From Nostocaceae cyanobacterium CSSed10_463m (GTDB lineage: Bacteria; Cyanobacteriota; Cyanobacteriia; Cyanobacteriales; Nostocaceae), in NCBI GenBank assembly GCA_003556955.1, contig PWQB01000781.1, positions 1 to 5,510 on the forward strand: 5,510 nt of DNA. Direction: 5' to 3'. Made by a program: the position numbers and the translations under genes. Positions 1-5,510 of this stretch are shown piece by piece; position 1 is the first letter of the stretch; each line of letters starts with the position of its first letter. The notes beneath the pieces were generated by a model that saw only the letters and a program-made list of their open reading frames with translations, had not been told where the DNA came from and searched no databases.

Positions 1-30
1 AGGACATTGTTGATTGCCCAAAGCCTTGAT

Positions 31-92
31 GTACGGGCGGGTTTACTAAGGATTTCGACGAACCACAGACTGACTCTTGAACCCGCCCCTAC
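31..92. repeat. Inverted-repeat unit, GGGCGGGTT-type arms
   Basis: Two 13-bp arms at 31-43 and 80-92 are inverted copies that match at 12 of 13 positions; the only mismatch pairs 34 with 89. The core is GGGCGGGTT against AACCCGCCC, and 36 bases lie between the arms. The unit sits just beyond the 3' end of the minus-strand peptidase gene, so its transcript could form a GC-rich stem there. No T-run follows, so a simple intrinsic terminator is not well supported. From memory, similar GGGGCGGGTT/AACCCGCCCC pairs are scattered through Nostoc intergenic DNA, so this is probably an interspersed repeat. The window starts 30 bp before the left arm, so the full element may extend further left. Confidence 0.6.
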
Positions 93-94
93 CT

Positions 95-118
95 ACTCAG
101 CACTCAGCACTCAGCACT
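95..118. repeat. Heptamer tandem repeat (ACTCAGC)n
   Basis: Three perfect copies of the 7-mer ACTCAGC (95-101, 102-108, 109-115) are followed by a partial copy, ACT. Short tandemly repeated heptamers of this kind are a known feature of heterocystous cyanobacterial genomes. The array runs into the end of the minus-strand peptidase gene: the complementary unit supplies its last Cys codon and its TGA stop (111-116). Changes in copy number would alter only DNA beyond the stop. Confidence 0.85.
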
Positions 119-2192
119 TTGCTATATTTCCCAAACCTAACCTATCCAAAATAAACGCATCTTCAAAAGCTAGTTCGCGCAAGCTTTCATAACGTCCAGA
201 TGCGCCGCTATGTCCTGCACCCATGTTGGTTTTCAGCAACAAAAGATGATTATCTGTTTTAGTTTCCCGCAGTTTGGCTGTCCATTTAGCGGGTTCCCAA
301 TATTTGACACGAGAATCATTTAAACCAGCAGTAATTAATAAATCTGGGTAATCTTTAGCTGCGACATTATCGTAGGGTGAGTAAGATTTCATGTAGTCGT
401 AATAAACTTTGTCGTTGGGATTTCCCCATTCTTCCCATTCCATCGCTGATAGGGGGAGAGAGGTATCTAAAATTGTTGTGACTACATCGACAAAGGGGAC
501 ATTGGCTATTACTGCTTTAAATAAATCAGGACGCATATTCATGACTGCACCCATTAATAAACCCCCTGCACTACCGCCAGTAATGACTAAGCGATCGCTT
601 GCTGTCCAACCTTCAGCAATTAAATACTCTGCACAGGCGATAAAATCTGTAAAGGTATTCTTTTTCTGCAAAAATTTACCCTCTTCATACCACTTCCGCC
701 CCATTTCTTCACCACCACGAATATGAGCAATAGCAAACACTACTCCTCGGTCTAATAATGTTAATCTAGTGGAAGAAAATGATGCCGGGTAAGAGGAACC
801 ATAAGCACCATACCCTGTAAGTAACAAGGGATGTTTGCCATCTTTATTAATTCCCTGTTTGTAAACAATGGAAATGGGAATTTTAGTACCATCGGGTGCT
901 GTAGCCATTAGCCACTCACTTTGATATTGAGTTTTATCGTAGCCACCCAATACCTCGGTTTGCTTTTTCAGTTCCCTCTGATTTGTCTCCATGTTGTAAT
1001 CAAACACAGATTGGGGAGTAATTAAAGAGGTGTAATGGAAGCGTAATATATTAGTGTTAAATTCTGGATTATTTCCTTCATCAAATTCATAAGTTGGTTC
1101 AGGAAAACTAATATTATTTTCTTCGCCTGTCGATAAGTTCTGCACTCTTGCAGTTTGTAAGCCGCCTTTTCTTTCATAAATTACTAAATGATTAGCAAAA
1201 AGGCTGACTCCCAATAACAGCACATCTTCTTGGTGAGGAATAATAGGTTGCCAATTTTCTCTTGATGGTGCAGATACAGGAGTTTTGACTAATTTAAAGT
1301 TAGTGGCTTGGTCGTTAGTCACAATGTAGAAGTGATCGCTGTGATGATCAACATCATATTCTACCCCTGTTGTGCGTGGATTAATGATTTGAAAATCACC
1401 TTGGGGATGATTAGCATCCAAATAGCGAACTTCTGTGGTGATACTACTTTGCAACAGCATCAATATATATGATTGACTGCGGGTTTTGCCCACATATAAA
1501 TGATATATATCATCTTTTTCTTCATAAATTAGTTCATCTTTTTCCGGGGATGTTGCTAATATATGTTTTAGCAGTTGGTAAGGACGATTAGCATCATCAA
1601 TTTTAGTGTAAAATCCAGTTTTATTATCGTTACCCCAGGCAAAGGAAAAATAAGTTTCGGCAATTGTTTCGGGATATAACTGATGTGTGTTTAAGTCCAA
1701 AAAACACAATGTGTATTGTTCTGAGCCGCTAGTATCAAAGGAATAAGCTAATATTTGATGATTGGGGCTAACGTCAAATACACCTAATTCAAAAAAATCG
1801 TGACCTGCGGCTAATTCGTTTTCGTCTAGTAGCACTTCTTCCGGTGCTGCCAAACTACCTTTTTTCCGGCAATGAATTGAGTATGCTTTGCCTTCTTCAG
1901 TGCGTGAATAATAATAATATTCGTCTTTACGGAATGGAACTGATAAATCTGTTTCTTTAATCCGCGCCAGCATTTCGTTGTATATCTGGGTTTGCAGTGT
2001 TTCTGTATGCTGCATCATGGCTGCTGTGTAGGCGTTTTCTGCTTCCAGATAAGCAATAACTTCCGGATTATCTACATCGCGCATCCAAAAGTAATTGTCT
2101 ATGCGGCGATCGCCATGCAATTCTAAAACCTCTGGCTGTTGTTCAGCAATCGGTGGTGTAACTATTTTTGATAAAACTTTATCTTTATTCAT
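111..2192 (-). CDS. ptrB: S9 family serine peptidase, oligopeptidase B type
   Basis: The 693-residue product is close to the usual 680-700 of oligopeptidase B, a cytosolic serine peptidase that cleaves short peptides after Arg or Lys. A beta-propeller-type N-terminal region (about 6-410) precedes an alpha/beta-hydrolase domain (about 470-685). The catalytic triad is visible: Ser541 in GGSAGG, Asp626 in GLNDSRVKYWEPAKW, and His661 in GAGHSGASGR. The 85- and 35-residue spacings equal those of characterised oligopeptidases B. Other family signatures are VPFVDVVTT, EWGNP and SYSPYDNV. The acid pair Glu585/Glu587, which matches the P1-Arg pocket, is kept, but the P2 pair appears absent. The ATG at 2192 is preferred because it begins MNKDKVLSK and has an AGG about 10 nt upstream; an in-frame TTG at 2222 would add 10 residues directly against the previous stop. 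The gene follows the membrane-protein gene by 30 nt on the same strand. The family call is firm; choice of symbol is less so. Confidence 0.93.
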   Translation of the reverse strand: MNKDKVLSKIVTPPIAEQQPEVLELHGDRRIDNYFWMRDVDNPEVIAYLEAENAYTAAMMQHTETLQTQIYNEMLARIKETDLSVPFRKDEYYYYSRTEEGKAYSIHCRKKGSLAAPEEVLLDENELAAGHDFFELGVFDVSPNHQILAYSFDTSGSEQYTLCFLDLNTHQLYPETIAETYFSFAWGNDNKTGFYTKIDDANRPYQLLKHILATSPEKDELIYEEKDDIYHLYVGKTRSQSYILMLLQSSITTEVRYLDANHPQGDFQIINPRTTGVEYDVDHHSDHFYIVTNDQATNFKLVKTPVSAPSRENWQPIIPHQEDVLLLGVSLFANHLVIYERKGGLQTARVQNLSTGEENNISFPEPTYEFDEGNNPEFNTNILRFHYTSLITPQSVFDYNMETNQRELKKQTEVLGGYDKTQYQSEWLMATAPDGTKIPISIVYKQGINKDGKHPLLLTGYGAYGSSYPASFSSTRLTLLDRGVVFAIAHIRGGEEMGRKWYEEGKFLQKKNTFTDFIACAEYLIAEGWTASDRLVITGGSAGGLLMGAVMNMRPDLFKAVIANVPFVDVVTTILDTSLPLSAMEWEEWGNPNDKVYYDYMKSYSPYDNVAAKDYPDLLITAGLNDSRVKYWEPAKWTAKLRETKTDNHLLLLKTNMGAGHSGASGRYESLRELAFEDAFILDRLGLGNIAKC
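591..598. repeat. HIP1 core octamer
   Basis: GCGATCGC lies inside the peptidase gene, about 20 bp from the codon for the catalytic serine (570-572). It is the core of the highly iterated palindrome of cyanobacteria. By chance the octamer would be expected once in roughly 65 kb, so five in this window is a strong lineage marker. Confidence 0.9.
2105..2114. repeat. Full HIP1 decamer GGCGATCGCC
   Basis: This is the only complete 10-bp HIP1 palindrome (GGCGATCGCC) in the window. It lies in the 5' part of the peptidase gene, in codons near the HGDRRIDNYFW segment. Confidence 0.9.
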
Positions 2193-2222
2193 AATTGTTA
2201 ACCTATGGTAAATATCCAGCAA

Positions 2223-2969
2223 CTAGCTGTTGGGAAGGGAAGAGGAAGTAGAAGTTTGAGTTGGGCGACGATAGTTTCTTTTTAAGGTACACAAGCCAAT
2301 TGCTGGTATCACTCCGAGAATAATAGCCGTAAATGTTTGTTCACTCCAATACAATATAGGAGTGCGATTCATTTCTGGAATCAAATCTTGCACAAGAGAC
2401 AGGAACCAAACGAAAATACTGATGAAGAAGAAGGAAATAGAAGGCACGAAAATCCACCACCACGCTTGTTTTGCGTAACGCTGTAAAACCAACCATTGGC
2501 AAAGTCCTAGCCAAATTCCCGCCAAAATGTATGAAATCGTTGACAAAAATCCCCAGATAAAAGCTAACTCCAGAGGTACACCGTCAATGAAGGAACTGGC
2601 AAGGGATGAAATATATCTTACCCAAGAAAAGGCGATACTATTGGCAATTAACCAGCCGATACTGGTAGCCAGTACCCATCGCCAACCGGCAATATAACGC
2701 CGTAGGACAAGGGCTTGGTCGGCGGCAAAAACTACCGCAAACAAGATATTACCAAGTATTTTGACCCAATGAAAAGAATCAGCAGGAGGTAGTCCTCCCA
2801 AGATGCTTCTTTCTAAACCTATGCTGGCAATGCCACCTACAACCCATCCTAAGACAGTCATCAAGGTAAACTGGATGAAAAACTTTTGTCTGTGGGAGCG
2901 TGGAATTAACAACTTTTGGGGGTGGGGGGTAGATGCAACACGAGTTGCACGATAAGAGTCAGTTTGCAT
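2223..2969 (-). CDS. Six-segment membrane protein of unknown function
   Basis: I do not recognise a named family in this 248-residue protein. Hydrophobic stretches suggest six membrane segments at about 31-52, 69-89, 97-117, 134-162, 169-193 and 213-229. A polar, positively charged N-terminus (1-30) and a Ser/Thr-rich C-terminus (232-248) flank them. The second and fourth segments end in related motifs, QALVLRRY (85-92) and QWLVLQRY (158-165), and are followed by Trp-rich third and fifth segments. This indicates an internal duplication with an offset of 73 residues. The closing segment ends in LKRNYRR and may be a worn third unit. The start is the ATG at 2969, which has no clear Shine-Dalgarno sequence, only an A/T-rich leader. 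The stop is 30 nt upstream of the peptidase ATG, so the two genes probably form an operon. I see no catalytic motif, ATP-binding motif or signal peptide. Confidence 0.8.
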   Translation of the reverse strand: MQTDSYRATRVASTPHPQKLLIPRSHRQKFFIQFTLMTVLGWVVGGIASIGLERSILGGLPPADSFHWVKILGNILFAVVFAADQALVLRRYIAGWRWVLATSIGWLIANSIAFSWVRYISSLASSFIDGVPLELAFIWGFLSTISYILAGIWLGLCQWLVLQRYAKQAWWWIFVPSISFFFISIFVWFLSLVQDLIPEMNRTPILYWSEQTFTAIILGVIPAIGLCTLKRNYRRPTQTSTSSSLPNS

Positions 2970-3061
2970 ATAAAGTTAAGTAAAGCATTAACTATTGTTG
3001 TTTGAGGCGAACCTCCTGAAAAAGCGTAATCTCAGAATGATAAGCTAAACAGTGGCATAAA

Positions 3062-3067
3062 TATAAT
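3062..3067 (+). promoter_or_regulatory. Candidate -10 box for hemE
   Basis: A perfect TATAAT lies 20 bp before the hemE start codon. At the usual spacing the -35 position reads GATAAG, a poor match, so this would be an extended or activator-dependent promoter if it is used. Transcription from here would begin around 3073-3075 and give a leader of only about 14 nt, which cuts into the ribosome-binding site. A promoter further upstream is equally possible. Confidence 0.35.
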
Positions 3068-3072
3068 GACTT

Positions 3073-3076
3073 AGGA
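3073..3076 (+). promoter_or_regulatory. Ribosome-binding site of hemE
   Basis: AGGA lies 11 nt before the ATG at 3088, slightly further than ideal. No better start fits: the protein from this ATG begins [17 protein letters not shown], as expected for cyanobacterial HemE. Confidence 0.5.
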
Positions 3077-3087
3077 TGAAGTGTTAA

Positions 3088-4143
3088 ATGGGTGTTTCGT
3101 TAACGGCTCCTCATCTCCTCCGAGCTGCACGTGGTGAAGTAGTAGATCGTCCCCCCGTCTGGATGATGCGACAAGCGGGACGATATATGAAAGCATATCG
3201 AGATTTAAGGGAAAAATATCCTTCGTTCCGCGATCGCTCGGAAATCCCGGAAGTGGCCATAGAAGTTTCCCTACAACCTTGGAAAGCATTCGGCCCAGAC
3301 GGAGTGATTTTATTTTCCGACATTGTAACCCCCTTGCCAGGGTTGGGCATTGAAATGGACATTGCGGAAGGTAAAGGCCCAATCATTAACTCGCCCCTTC
3401 GTACCCAAGAACAAATTGATCGCCTGCGTCCTTTAGAACCAGAAGCATCACTCCCGTTTATTAAGACCATATTGCAGGCGTTACGCCAAGAAGTAGGCAA
3501 TCAGTCAACTGTTTTAGGCTTTGTGGGCGCACCGTGGACTTTAGCCGCTTATGCAGTGGAAGGTAAAGGTTCTAAAACCTACTCGGTGATTAAAAACATG
3601 GCGTTTTCAGATCCGACGATCTTACATCAGCTATTAGCTAAATTAGCCGATGCGATCGCTGTTTATGCACGCTATCAAATTGACTGTGGCGCTCAAGTGG
3701 TACAAATGTTCGATTCTTGGGCTGGTCAACTCAGTCCCCAAGATTATGACACCTTTGCTCTGCCTTATCAGCAAAGAGTTTTTCAGCAAGTCAAGCAAAC
3801 CCACCCTGATACACCGTTAATTTTGTTAGTTAGCGGTAGCGCCGGTGTGCTGGAAAGAATGCCTAAATCGGGTGCAGATATTGTCACTGTAGATTGGGCT
3901 GTGGATATGGCTGAAGCACGTGCCAGATTAGGCAAACACGTCAAAGTTCAAGGAAATCTTGACCCTGGTGTGTTGTTTGGTTCTAAAGAATTTATCCGCG
4001 ATCGCATTCTTGATACAGTGCGGAAAGCTGGTAATTGGGGTCATATTCTCAATCTCGGTCATGGTGTACTCCCAGAAACTCCAGAAGAAAATGTGGCTTT
4101 CTTTTTTGAAACTGCAAAACAACTCAAATCTGTAGAAGTTTAA
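3088..4143 (+). CDS. hemE: Uroporphyrinogen decarboxylase (HemE)
   Basis: HemE removes the four acetate carboxyl groups of uroporphyrinogen III to give coproporphyrinogen III, a step shared by heme and chlorophyll synthesis; it is a cytosolic, cofactor-free TIM-barrel enzyme, normally a homodimer. The 351-residue length is typical. The first signature, [14 protein letters not shown] (21-34), carries the substrate-binding Arg28 and Arg32. Asp78 in FSDIVTPL matches the key Asp86 of human [14 protein letters not shown] (144-153) is the second signature. Tyr155, Ser210 (FDSWAG) and His325 (NLGHG) match human Tyr164, Ser219 and His339. No expected active-site residue is missing. Three HIP1 cores lie within the gene. 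It is transcribed away from the membrane-protein gene. Its stop codon is 5 nt before a MITE-like element, so its 3' untranslated region probably includes that structure. The SDR-like gene downstream lies 284 bp away and need not be co-transcribed. Confidence 0.98.
   Translation: MGVSLTAPHLLRAARGEVVDRPPVWMMRQAGRYMKAYRDLREKYPSFRDRSEIPEVAIEVSLQPWKAFGPDGVILFSDIVTPLPGLGIEMDIAEGKGPIINSPLRTQEQIDRLRPLEPEASLPFIKTILQALRQEVGNQSTVLGFVGAPWTLAAYAVEGKGSKTYSVIKNMAFSDPTILHQLLAKLADAIAVYARYQIDCGAQVVQMFDSWAGQLSPQDYDTFALPYQQRVFQQVKQTHPDTPLILLVSGSAGVLERMPKSGADIVTVDWAVDMAEARARLGKHVKVQGNLDPGVLFGSKEFIRDRILDTVRKAGNWGHILNLGHGVLPETPEENVAFFFETAKQLKSVEV
3230..3237. repeat. HIP1 core octamer
   Basis: GCGATCGC in the 5' part of hemE, encoding part of the FRDRSE segment (residues 47-52). 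Confidence 0.9.
3652..3659. repeat. HIP1 core octamer
   Basis: GCGATCGC in the middle of hemE, across the codons for Asp188-Ala189-Ile190-Ala191. Confidence 0.9.
3998..4005. repeat. HIP1 core octamer
   Basis: GCGATCGC in the 3' part of hemE, across the codons of IRDRI (303-307). It is the rightmost HIP1 site; none occurs in the epimerase-like gene or the flanking gaps. Confidence 0.9.
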
Positions 4144-4148
4144 TCTCG

Positions 4149-4298
4149 TGGATTGACACAACTCAAATAGTGCATGATTTTTTCTTGTAGAACAGGCATA
4201 CTTCGACAAGCTCAGTACAAGTCTTGCCTGTTTTGGGGGGACCAGTAGCCCACCCCACAATAGTTTGATTTATGCACAAAATTAGCTGTGTCAATCCA
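4149..4298. mobile_element. MITE-like element with 27-bp terminal inverted repeats
   Basis: The outer 27 bases at 4149-4175 and 4272-4298 are inverted copies that match at 22 of 27 positions. The outermost part, TGGATTGACACA against TGTGTCAATCCA, is perfect over 12 bp, and the innermost six bases (GTGCAT/ATGCAC) also match. The 150-bp unit has no coding capacity and contains a second hairpin (4191-4232) and a G-run/C-run pair (4235-4240 and 4252-4256). Size, terminal repeats and lack of a gene fit a miniature inverted-repeat transposable element. I see no clear target-site duplication. Alternatively it is a long transcription-terminating or RNA-stabilising stem behind hemE. The transposase family that would move it is not identified. 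Confidence 0.55.
4191..4232. repeat. Hairpin AACAGGCA/TGCCTGTT with an inserted 23-mer
   Basis: Arms AACAGGCA (4191-4198) and TGCCTGTT (4225-4232) pair perfectly. Inside, ACTT (4200-4203) and AAGT (4219-4222) form a second short stem around a 15-nt loop. Removing bases 4200-4222 leaves AACAGGCATCTTGCCTGTT, a compact hairpin that I recall as a common Nostoc intergenic repeat. The removed 23 bases contain CTTCGACAAGCTCAG, another motif I recall as widely repeated. In the hemE transcript the stem is followed by TTTT and then a G-run, so it could act as a weak terminator. Confidence 0.6.
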
Positions 4299-4330
4299 TT
4301 ACAAAATTGTGGTAAAAAAATCAATTATCT

Positions 4331-4357
4331 AACCACAGAGGCACAGAGAACACAGAG
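4331..4357. repeat. CACAGAG short repeat (three units)
   Basis: CACAGAG occurs three times, at 4334-4340, 4342-4348 and 4351-4357, with one and two bases between copies. This is a short tandem repeat of the type common in cyanobacterial spacers. It lies about 70 bp upstream of the epimerase-like start codon. Confidence 0.7.
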
Positions 4358-4372
4358 TTAAGAGTGGAACTT

Positions 4373-4403
4373 TTGACTTTATTTTTAATTCTTGAGTTTT
4401 AAT
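4373..4403 (+). promoter_or_regulatory. Weak candidate promoter of the SDR-like gene
   Basis: TTGACT (4373-4378) resembles a -35 box, and TTTAAT (4398-4403) could be the -10 box at a long 19-bp spacing. The region up to the ATG at 4428 is extremely A/T-rich, so chance matches are likely. There is no Shine-Dalgarno sequence before the ATG; the last 15 bases are nearly all A and T. Confidence 0.25.
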
Positions 4404-4427
4404 TACTAATTTATTTTAAATAATACT

Positions 4428-5384
4428 ATGAGTCAGAAACGGATTTTAGTGACAGGTGCAAGCGGTTGTGTAGGTCACTACATCTCAGAAGCTTTAATTC
4501 AAAATACTAATCACGAGTTATATTTACTGGTTAGAAACCCTCAGAAATTGCAAGTTGATATTCAGGCGCGTCCAGGTATCACCGTTTTGCAGGGGGATAT
4601 GCAAAAAATTAGCCTTTTGGCTGATTTGCTCCCAACAATTGATACAGCAGTCCTCACGGCTACGGCTTGGGGTGGTGATGACACATTTGATATTAATGTC
4701 TCCAAGACTCTAGAATTGATGCAAATGCTAGATCCGCAGCGCTGTGAACAAGTAATTTACTTTTCTACAGCTAGTGTTTTGGATCGTTACAATCAACCCC
4801 TGAAAGAAGCTGGGGAAATTGGGACAGATTATATTCGTTCCAAATATGATTGTTTACAAAAAATGTCGCAGCTAGAAATAGCCCCGAAAGTTACTAAGGT
4901 TTTCCCAACTTTAGTTTTAGGCGGTGATGACAATAAACCCTATTCTCATTTGACATCAGGAATCCCAGAAGTAACCAAATATATTAATTTAATTCGCTGT
5001 TTGCAGGTAGATGGTAGTTTTCATTTTATCCACGGGCGAGACATTGCGACGGCGGTGCAGTATTTAATTGATTCTCCTCCCCAGGAAAACGAACCACGTA
5101 AGTTTGTTTTAGGACAACAAGCTTTAACAGCTAATCAAGCAGTGGAAGAAGTCTGCAATTATTTGGGTAAAAAGATTTATTTTCGCATTCCTCTATCCTT
5201 AGCATTAGCTAATTTGATTATTGCTGTATTTCGGATTCAAATGGCCGCTTGGGATAGATTCTGTATGAACAATCGCCATTTTAGTTATGAAAATGTGGTC
5301 AATCCCGCCAGTTTGGGTTTGCCAAATTACTGTGCAACTATGAGCGATGTTTTAAAAATTAGCGGCGTGAAAGGGAGTAAATAA
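4428..5384 (+). CDS. NAD(P)-dependent epimerase/dehydratase-like (atypical or extended SDR) protein
   Basis: The 318-residue protein begins with a Rossmann nucleotide-binding motif, TGASGCVG (9-16). Arg36, just after the second strand (LYLLVRN), hints at NADP(H) rather than NAD(H). FDINVSKTLELM (87-98) matches the conserved Asn-containing helix of extended SDRs. FSTASV (112-117) supplies the Ser/Thr position, and Y135-x3-K139 in YIRSKYD is the active-site pair. The C-terminal part (about 170-318) would form the substrate domain and includes a hydrophobic stretch (254-273) that could touch a membrane. The substrate cannot be read from the sequence; sugar-nucleotide, lipid or pigment-related chemistry are all possible. 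The gene lies on the same strand as hemE but 284 bp downstream, behind repeats, so it probably has its own promoter. The ATG at 4428 places the glycine motif at the usual distance from the N-terminus. Confidence 0.85.
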   Translation: MSQKRILVTGASGCVGHYISEALIQNTNHELYLLVRNPQKLQVDIQARPGITVLQGDMQKISLLADLLPTIDTAVLTATAWGGDDTFDINVSKTLELMQMLDPQRCEQVIYFSTASVLDRYNQPLKEAGEIGTDYIRSKYDCLQKMSQLEIAPKVTKVFPTLVLGGDDNKPYSHLTSGIPEVTKYINLIRCLQVDGSFHFIHGRDIATAVQYLIDSPPQENEPRKFVLGQQALTANQAVEEVCNYLGKKIYFRIPLSLALANLIIAVFRIQMAAWDRFCMNNRHFSYENVVNPASLGLPNYCATMSDVLKISGVKGSK

Positions 5385-5395
5385 AGCTAAGTTAT

Positions 5396-5510
5396 TACAT
5401 TGACACTCCTCAGCCTAAAGGTATGAGAAGAGGAGTTCCCGTTGTTCGTCAGTCATAGAAGAACGCCTTCTTTACGGATATTACGAAGCAAGGAGCCGTT
5501 GCGGGTTTGG
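5396..5510. mobile_element. Possible IS200/IS605-type element end
   Basis: ATTGACACTCC followed by a hairpin resembles, from memory, the conserved end that follows tnpB in many cyanobacterial IS200/IS605-type elements. The hairpin has perfect 7-bp arms, ACTCCTC (5405-5411) and GAGGAGT (5430-5436). An alternative inner fold pairs CTCA (5409-5412) with TGAG (5424-5427) and CCT (5414-5416) with AGG (5419-5421). The minus strand has an open frame entering from the right edge (5509 down to a TGA at 5453-5455) that ends NIRKEGVLL. This is faintly like TnpB C-termini, which would place a tnpB gene or remnant beyond the window. No T-run follows the stem on the plus strand. A plain 3' hairpin of the SDR-like gene is the alternative. 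Confidence 0.35.

Larger units (their letters stand above)
2970..3087. promoter_or_regulatory. Divergent intergenic region (membrane-protein gene / hemE)
   Basis: This 118-bp A/T-rich spacer must carry the promoters for both the leftward two-gene unit and hemE. It contains a small inverted repeat, GAGG-CGAA-CCTC (3004-3015), roughly in the middle; its 4-bp stem is too short to call an operator. A TATAAT lies on the plus side near hemE. For the leftward gene no good -35/-10 pair stands out. Confidence 0.5.

Noticed and set aside
7..192. 61-codon plus-strand frame through the left-edge repeats and the peptidase 3' end.
   Set aside because: It is built from the inverted repeat, the heptamer array and antisense peptidase sequence. 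No coding signal.
409..726. Open frame antisense to the catalytic domain of the peptidase.
   Set aside because: It lies fully within the conserved peptidase gene and has no recognisable domain or start signal.
2193..2222. A 10-residue N-terminal extension of the peptidase from a TTG at 2222.
   Set aside because: TTG is a poor start, there is no ribosome-binding site before it, and it would abut the stop codon of the upstream gene. The ATG at 2192 fits the family N-terminus better.
2216..2233. Imperfect palindrome around CCAGCAACTAGCTGTTGG in the junction between the membrane-protein and peptidase genes.
   Set aside because: Only 14 of 18 positions are symmetric and it covers a stop codon; too weak to call an operator or terminator.
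2970..3018. A strong AGGAGG on the minus strand (complement of 3012-3017), and a 9-codon frame MLYLTLYAN overlapping the start of the membrane-protein gene.
   Set aside because: The AGGAGG is 23 nt from the mini-frame and more than 40 nt from the real start, too far to serve either. The mini-frame is too short to support.
3111..3500. Long open frames antisense to hemE (also 3071-3382).
   Set aside because: They run opposite a highly conserved gene and their translations resemble no protein family; they are shadows of hemE codon use.
3928..4260. Minus-strand open frame spanning the hemE 3' end and half of the MITE-like element.
   Set aside because: It covers an inverted-repeat structure and antisense hemE, and its translation is low-complexity and unlike known proteins.
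5415..5456. A 13-residue minus-strand frame (MTDEQRELLFSYL) across the right-edge hairpin.
   Set aside because: Too short, no ribosome-binding site seen, and it overlaps the hairpin arms, so it is better explained as structure.

Overview
The window comes from a filamentous, Nostoc/Anabaena-type cyanobacterium. Three things point there. The octamer GCGATCGC (the core of the cyanobacterial HIP1 palindrome) occurs five times in 5.5 kb. The non-coding gaps hold short heptamer-type repeats and hairpins typical of Nostocales intergenic DNA. The uroporphyrinogen decarboxylase reads like a Nostocales HemE from its first residue to its last.

Layout. Positions 1-118 hold a 62-bp inverted-repeat unit and a heptamer tandem repeat. 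On the minus strand follow an S9-family serine peptidase of the oligopeptidase B type (111-2192) and, upstream of it, a six-segment membrane protein of unknown function (2223-2969). The two lie 30 nt apart on the same strand and are probably co-transcribed. A 118-bp divergent spacer (2970-3087) separates them from hemE on the plus strand (3088-4143). A 284-bp gap (4144-4427) then contains a 150-bp MITE-like element and a CACAGAG repeat. After it comes an NAD(P)-dependent epimerase/SDR-like gene (4428-5384). The last 126 bp hold a hairpin that resembles the end of an IS200/IS605-type element.

How the genes work together. HemE catalyses the decarboxylation of uroporphyrinogen III that leads to both heme and chlorophyll. 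No gene here clearly shares that pathway. The SDR-like protein could be a metabolic neighbour, but only its position suggests this. The peptidase probably cleaves short peptides after basic residues and is unrelated to tetrapyrrole synthesis.

Novelty. The genes are mostly ordinary housekeeping or hypothetical genes, and I see no undescribed multi-gene system. The points worth a second look are: the nested repeat structure just behind hemE; an internal duplication in the membrane protein; an apparent loss of one substrate-specificity acid pair in the peptidase; and the possible solitary transposon end at the right edge.
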